A DNA stretch of 11,000 bases from SAR324 cluster bacterium (GTDB lineage: Bacteria > Bdellovibrionota > UBA2361 > JAAZON01). The translations under genes were made by a program, and so were the position numbers. The stretch is from the NCBI GenBank assembly GCA_012797725.1, contig JAAZON010000517.1:1-11000 (forward strand). Reading direction: 5' to 3'. The first letter of the stretch is position 1. Each line of letters opens with the position of its first letter. Shown here one piece after another: positions 8,082-11,000 of this stretch. The notes under the pieces are model-generated. The model saw only the letters and a program-made list of their open reading frames with translations. It was not told the origin of the DNA and searched no databases.

Positions 8082-10442
8082 GTGGCGAAAAAGAGAAGGA
8101 AAGCAAAGCCAAAGGCAAAACACTGGACTTTTCTTGGAATTGCCGCAGCGATCTCTTTGCTTGTTATCATAGTCACTTATGGCTACATTGACAGGAAAGT
8201 TGAATTAAGACTTTCCATAGCACAGCAATCGGTGCTTTCTGGAATATATTCGCGAAGTCTCTCTGTTGTGGAAGGCGATAAAATATCGACTCCCATTTTG
8301 AGACAGGCCCTTCTTGAAAGAAAATACACAGAATCTCCTGAGAAGATAGATAATCCTGGAGAATTTCAACAGAACGGAGAAGAACTACACTTTATCACCA
8401 GAAGCTTTCCTTCCCCATTGGGGGGCTTGATTAAACCAAGCGAAATCATTTTCGATGGCAGTTCCGGAAAAATTGAGAATAAGAGTGCTCCTCAGAAAAA
8501 ATCCTTCACCCTGGAGCCCTTGTTGATATCTCCGCTTGGAGCTGGCGAGCAGCGTGTCAGTAGACAAAAGCGGCTCTCTGAAATTCCTGAGCATCTTAGG
8601 AATGCTTTTCTTGCAATTGAGGATCAACGTTTTTATTCACATTCAGGCATTGACTTGTATGGAATTGGCCGAGCATTCCTCAAAAACCTTGCCGCTTTGA
8701 GCTGGGTTCAAGGAGGCAGTACCATAACCCAACAGTTAGCAAAGAATATTTTATTTACCTCAAAGCGCTCACTAAGTCGAAAAATTCTTGAAATTTTTGC
8801 AGCATTTAGTCTCGAGCGACGCTTAAGTAAAGATCAAATTTTCGAGATGTATTTAAATGAAGTTTATTTTGGACAGTTTGGCTCAATCGCGGTGCATGGA
8901 GTGGGTGAAGCTGCTATCACATTCTTTGGGAAGAAAGTGGAAGACTTAACACTCTCTGAAAGCGCGCTTCTTGCTGGCTTAGTTAGAGCACCCTCATATT
9001 ATTCTCCACGAAAACATTTGAAGAGAGCCCTTGAAAGAAGAGATCTGGTCCTCGATTCCATGCAAGAAGCAGGTTTTGCTAATGAAGCGGATATAAATAA
9101 CGCAAAAACCTTCAAAATTAATATTCTAAAGAACATTCCCTTCCAACGAAAAGCCCCTCATTTTGCCGCGACACTACGAAGTGATTTGAGCAATGAGATG
9201 GACATAGATAATGCAATCGCTTCAGGGATTGCAGTCTACACTGGTCTTGATAGTCGGATGCAAGATTGTGCTGAGAACGCTGTGACATCTGGGGTGGAAC
9301 AAATTGAAAAGAATTATCCTGGCTTGAAAAAGAAAAAGAAGCCCGTTGAGGCCGCTCTAGTTGCAATCGAACCATTCACTGGACTTGTAAAAGCTTGGGC
9401 TGGTGGCCGAGATTATGGCGAGAATCAATTCGATCATGTATATCAAGCATTGCGGCAAGTTGGCTCCACAATTAAACCCTTCTTATACCTAACGGCGCTA
9501 GACAGCACTCTTAACGACTATAAGATTGCAACACCACTTAGCATCTTGAGTGATGAGCCCATGCGCTTCAAACTGGTGACAAAACAGATTTGGATTCCGG
9601 AAAATTATGACAAGCAGTTTCGGGGTGACGTAACATTGCGTTATGCCCTTGAAAATTCACTCAACATGCCTGCACTTTATGTAGCAGAAAGAGTGGGGAT
9701 CCCAGCTGTGGCTAGAACCGTTCAAAGCTTTCACCTTGCGGATCAAGTCCCAAAAGTCCCAGCCCTTGCTCTTGGCGCTCTCGATACTACCCTGTTTCGT
9801 CTGACAGCAGCCTACGCAGCCTTAGCCAATGGTGGGCGGTATGTGGCACCAAGGCTCTTTAGTTCAGCAACTGATAGTGACGGGAATGTATTGTCACAGA
9901 GAAAAATGCAAGAAGAAGTTCTGGCTTCTGAAGATGCTGTTTTTGTTTTAACAAATATTCTGCAAGGTGTAATAAAAGAAGGGACTGCTAAAAGTGCTGC
10001 GAGGTTAGGATATACTGGGCATGCTGCTGGAAAGACTGGAACATCAAATGAAGCAAGAGACGCTTGGTTCGAAGGTTTCACCCCCGACCTGGCAGTAGGA
10101 GTCTGGGTTGGTTTTGACGACAACACGCCGATTGGACTTACCGGTGGAGTGGCAGCGCTTCCTATTTGGGTGAATTTCAAAAAGTGCATTGAAGGTTTTA
10201 ACGAAGAGCTGCAGTTCTTAAAACCTCCAGGAGTTGTTTTTGTTGATATCGATCAAAACACTCAAGACATCGCCACTGAATACTCAGAAGCCAGTGCGGT
10301 AATTAAAGAAGCCTTCGTGAAAGGCACTGAGCCAATCAGAGCAGAGGGCCCTCAAGAACAAGAGATGGGTACTGAAGAAACAAGTGAGGGAGTGAAAACA
10401 AGCGATGAAGAAGCACCTTTCTGGGAGGGTTGGTTTAATTAA
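8082..10442 (+). CDS. mrcB: Class A penicillin-binding protein, PBP1b type (glycosyltransferase/transpeptidase)
   Basis: A bifunctional inner-membrane enzyme that polymerises lipid II into glycan strands and cross-links the peptides. Order of parts in the 786 residues: a lysine/arginine-rich cytoplasmic tail (1-14), one membrane helix (about 15-34), a UB2H-like domain (about 60-150; a LERKYTE...NPGEF pattern as in E. coli PBP1b), the GT51 domain with catalytic E180 in AIEDQRFYSHSGID, QGGSTITQQLAKN from Q210 and EMYLNEVYFG, then the transpeptidase with nucleophile S462 and K465 (GSTIKP), S526-x-N528 (SLN) and K651-T-G653 (GKTGTS). The UB2H domain and ISPLGAGEQR segment favour PBP1b over PBP1a. 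The tail after about residue 710 is acidic and ends in a Trp-rich FWEGWFN. The start is a GTG with GGAG 12 nt upstream. The gene is monocistronic and divergent from the yebC operon. Confidence 0.95.
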   Translation: MAKKRRKAKPKAKHWTFLGIAAAISLLVIIVTYGYIDRKVELRLSIAQQSVLSGIYSRSLSVVEGDKISTPILRQALLERKYTESPEKIDNPGEFQQNGEELHFITRSFPSPLGGLIKPSEIIFDGSSGKIENKSAPQKKSFTLEPLLISPLGAGEQRVSRQKRLSEIPEHLRNAFLAIEDQRFYSHSGIDLYGIGRAFLKNLAALSWVQGGSTITQQLAKNILFTSKRSLSRKILEIFAAFSLERRLSKDQIFEMYLNEVYFGQFGSIAVHGVGEAAITFFGKKVEDLTLSESALLAGLVRAPSYYSPRKHLKRALERRDLVLDSMQEAGFANEADINNAKTFKINILKNIPFQRKAPHFAATLRSDLSNEMDIDNAIASGIAVYTGLDSRMQDCAENAVTSGVEQIEKNYPGLKKKKKPVEAALVAIEPFTGLVKAWAGGRDYGENQFDHVYQALRQVGSTIKPFLYLTALDSTLNDYKIATPLSILSDEPMRFKLVTKQIWIPENYDKQFRGDVTLRYALENSLNMPALYVAERVGIPAVARTVQSFHLADQVPKVPALALGALDTTLFRLTAAYAALANGGRYVAPRLFSSATDSDGNVLSQRKMQEEVLASEDAVFVLTNILQGVIKEGTAKSAARLGYTGHAAGKTGTSNEARDAWFEGFTPDLAVGVWVGFDDNTPIGLTGGVAALPIWVNFKKCIEGFNEELQFLKPPGVVFVDIDQNTQDIATEYSEASAVIKEAFVKGTEPIRAEGPQEQEMGTEETSEGVKTSDEEAPFWEGWFN

Positions 10443-10471
10443 TTAGCGCTATATCTCAATTTATCGCTAAT
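10442..10471. terminator. Weak inverted repeat between convergent stops
   Basis: ATTAGCG (10442-10448) is repeated inverted as CGCTAAT (10465-10471), giving a perfect 7-bp stem around a 16-nt loop. It begins at the last base of the PBP stop codon and overlaps the stop codon (10467-10469) of the convergent minus-strand frame, which is where a bidirectional terminator would sit. The stem is short, the loop long and neither side has a clear U tract, so the call is tentative. Confidence 0.3.
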
Positions 10472-10782
10472 ACATTCTCTCAGAGACTTCGGGATCAAAC
10501 TCAAAAGGCCTAAATCGAACAGATTCGAACAAATACTCAAGGTCTCTGGGAATTTTCAAGGGATCTGTAAAAAATGACAGCTTGAAAAATTCAAAAGAAG
10601 CAAGCCTCGAACAAATCCTCTGGCTGCATTGACAAGATCATAGTCTGACCTTTTTGAATCCATAAAGATGAAGGAATCACTCTCTTTGCAGCTGATAAAG
10701 TCTCCACATCTGAACTAAAAACAATAATCCCATCTGGCCTAATGGCAAAAGTCGATACTTGCCAGAAGGCTCTCAAGAAAGG
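10467..10782 (-). pseudogene. C-terminal part of an unrecognised gene, 5'-truncated and apparently frameshifted
   Basis: Minus-strand reading in the low-GC DNA gives protein-like sequence FAIRPDGIIVFSSDVETLS and later MQPEDLFEACFF, which stops at 10591. In the next frame, starting at 10592, coding-like sequence continues (EFFKLSFFTDPLKIP, then RPFEFDPEVSERMY) to a TAG at 10467-10469. No start codon explains the second part as its own gene. Dropping one T from the TTTT run at 10593-10596 fuses both parts smoothly, so a frameshift (real or a sequencing error) is likely. The 5' end is lost at the composition break near 10785. An ATG at 10980 keeps this frame formally open, but that stretch is antisense to the FemAB-like fragment and I do not count it. 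I do not recognise the family. The frame converges on the PBP gene with 24 nt between stops. Confidence 0.4.
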
Positions 10783-11000
10783 GCCGTATGGGTCTGGGCC
10801 AAGGGCAAAGGCTGCACGCAATACGACCTCTGGGGCATCCCCGACGCCGACCCACGGGATGCCGACGACGAGCCGCTGGGCGGCGTTGGTCGCTTCAAGG
10901 GCGGCTTTGGCGGCCAGGTGGTGCGCTATGTTGGCGCATACGACTATGTCTATTCGCAGCCGCTTTACTGGGCGATGCAAAAGTTGTGGGCGCGGCGACG
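10783..11000 (+). CDS. C-terminal fragment of a FemA/FemB-type peptidoglycan bridge transferase
   Basis: From about 10795 to the right edge the plus strand reads WAKGKGCTQYDLWGIPDADP, then GGVGRFKGGFGG, VVRYVGAYDYVYSQPLYW and MQKLWARR. These are the C-terminal signatures of the FemA/FemB (FemAB-like GNAT-fold) family, which transfers an aminoacyl group from tRNA to the lipid II peptide; the YDLWG, RFKxGFGG and VGAYDYVY blocks are typical. Upstream, the same frame reaches stops at 10693 and 10711 in sequence that does not resemble the family, so the N-terminal three quarters or more are missing. GC is about 64% over 10801-10980 against about 40% just before, with strongly G/C-ending codons, so the fragment comes from a different genome or a different genomic region than its neighbour. 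The frame is still open at the window end. Family assignment is good; a functional gene here is unlikely. Confidence 0.65.

Noticed and set aside
10591..10980. Minus-strand frame of 129 codons as a complete gene
   Set aside because: Its first 65 or so codons are the exact antisense of the FemAB-like plus-strand frame in the high-GC part, so the ATG at 10980 is accidental. Only the low-GC part below about 10782 looks coding.
8082..11000. PBP and FemAB-like genes as a peptidoglycan cross-bridge cluster
   Set aside because: The FemAB-like part lacks its N-terminus and has very different base composition from the PBP gene, with a broken gene between them; functional clustering is not supported.
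1..11000. A new defence system, mobile element, CRISPR array or biosynthetic cluster
   Set aside because: Both strands were read through; nearly all of the window is explained by housekeeping and signalling genes, and no direct-repeat arrays, transposases, integrases, toxin-antitoxin pairs or defence domains were seen.

Overview
The window looks like chromosome from a Gram-negative bacterium of moderate GC (roughly 40-45% by eye), probably in the broad proteobacterial or former deltaproteobacterial range. The evidence is a PBP1b-type bifunctional penicillin-binding protein, an NtrY-type sensor kinase paired with a DUF4390-like exported protein, and yebC-ruvA-ruvB. No single gene fixes the phylum. 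I found no rRNA, tRNA, CRISPR array, insertion sequence or phage gene.

Minus-strand operon (7897 down to 1). Six genes run in the same direction with almost no space between them: yebC, ruvA, ruvB, a DUF4390-like exported protein, an NtrY-type membrane histidine kinase, and an M16C (presequence-protease-type) zinc peptidase that runs off the left edge. The junctions are ATG start just after the yebC stop, a 1-nt gap (ruvA-ruvB), a TAATG overlap (ruvB-DUF4390), a 26-nt gap, and a 4-nt gap (kinase-peptidase). This spacing suggests one transcript and translational coupling. The first three genes concern gene expression and Holliday-junction migration; the last three concern the envelope, signalling and peptide turnover. 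ruvC is absent from between yebC and ruvA, and no NtrX-type response regulator is present.

Divergent gene (8082-10442). After a 184-bp AT-rich spacer, a plus-strand gene encodes a complete class A penicillin-binding protein of the PBP1b type with intact glycosyltransferase and transpeptidase motifs.

Right end (10443-11000). A short inverted repeat lies between the PBP stop and a convergent minus-strand reading frame of unknown function, which seems to carry a one-base frameshift near 10593. At about 10780-10795 GC jumps from about 40% to about 64%, and the plus strand abruptly encodes the C-terminal part of a FemA/FemB-type peptidoglycan bridge transferase without its N-terminus. Two genes truncated at the same point, with a composition step and no mobile element, point to a chimeric join (assembly artefact or recombination scar) more than to a biological locus.

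Apart from that end, this is ordinary housekeeping chromosome. I see no convincing evidence of a new biological system; the most useful leads are the DUF4390-kinase-peptidase arrangement and the junction near 10785.
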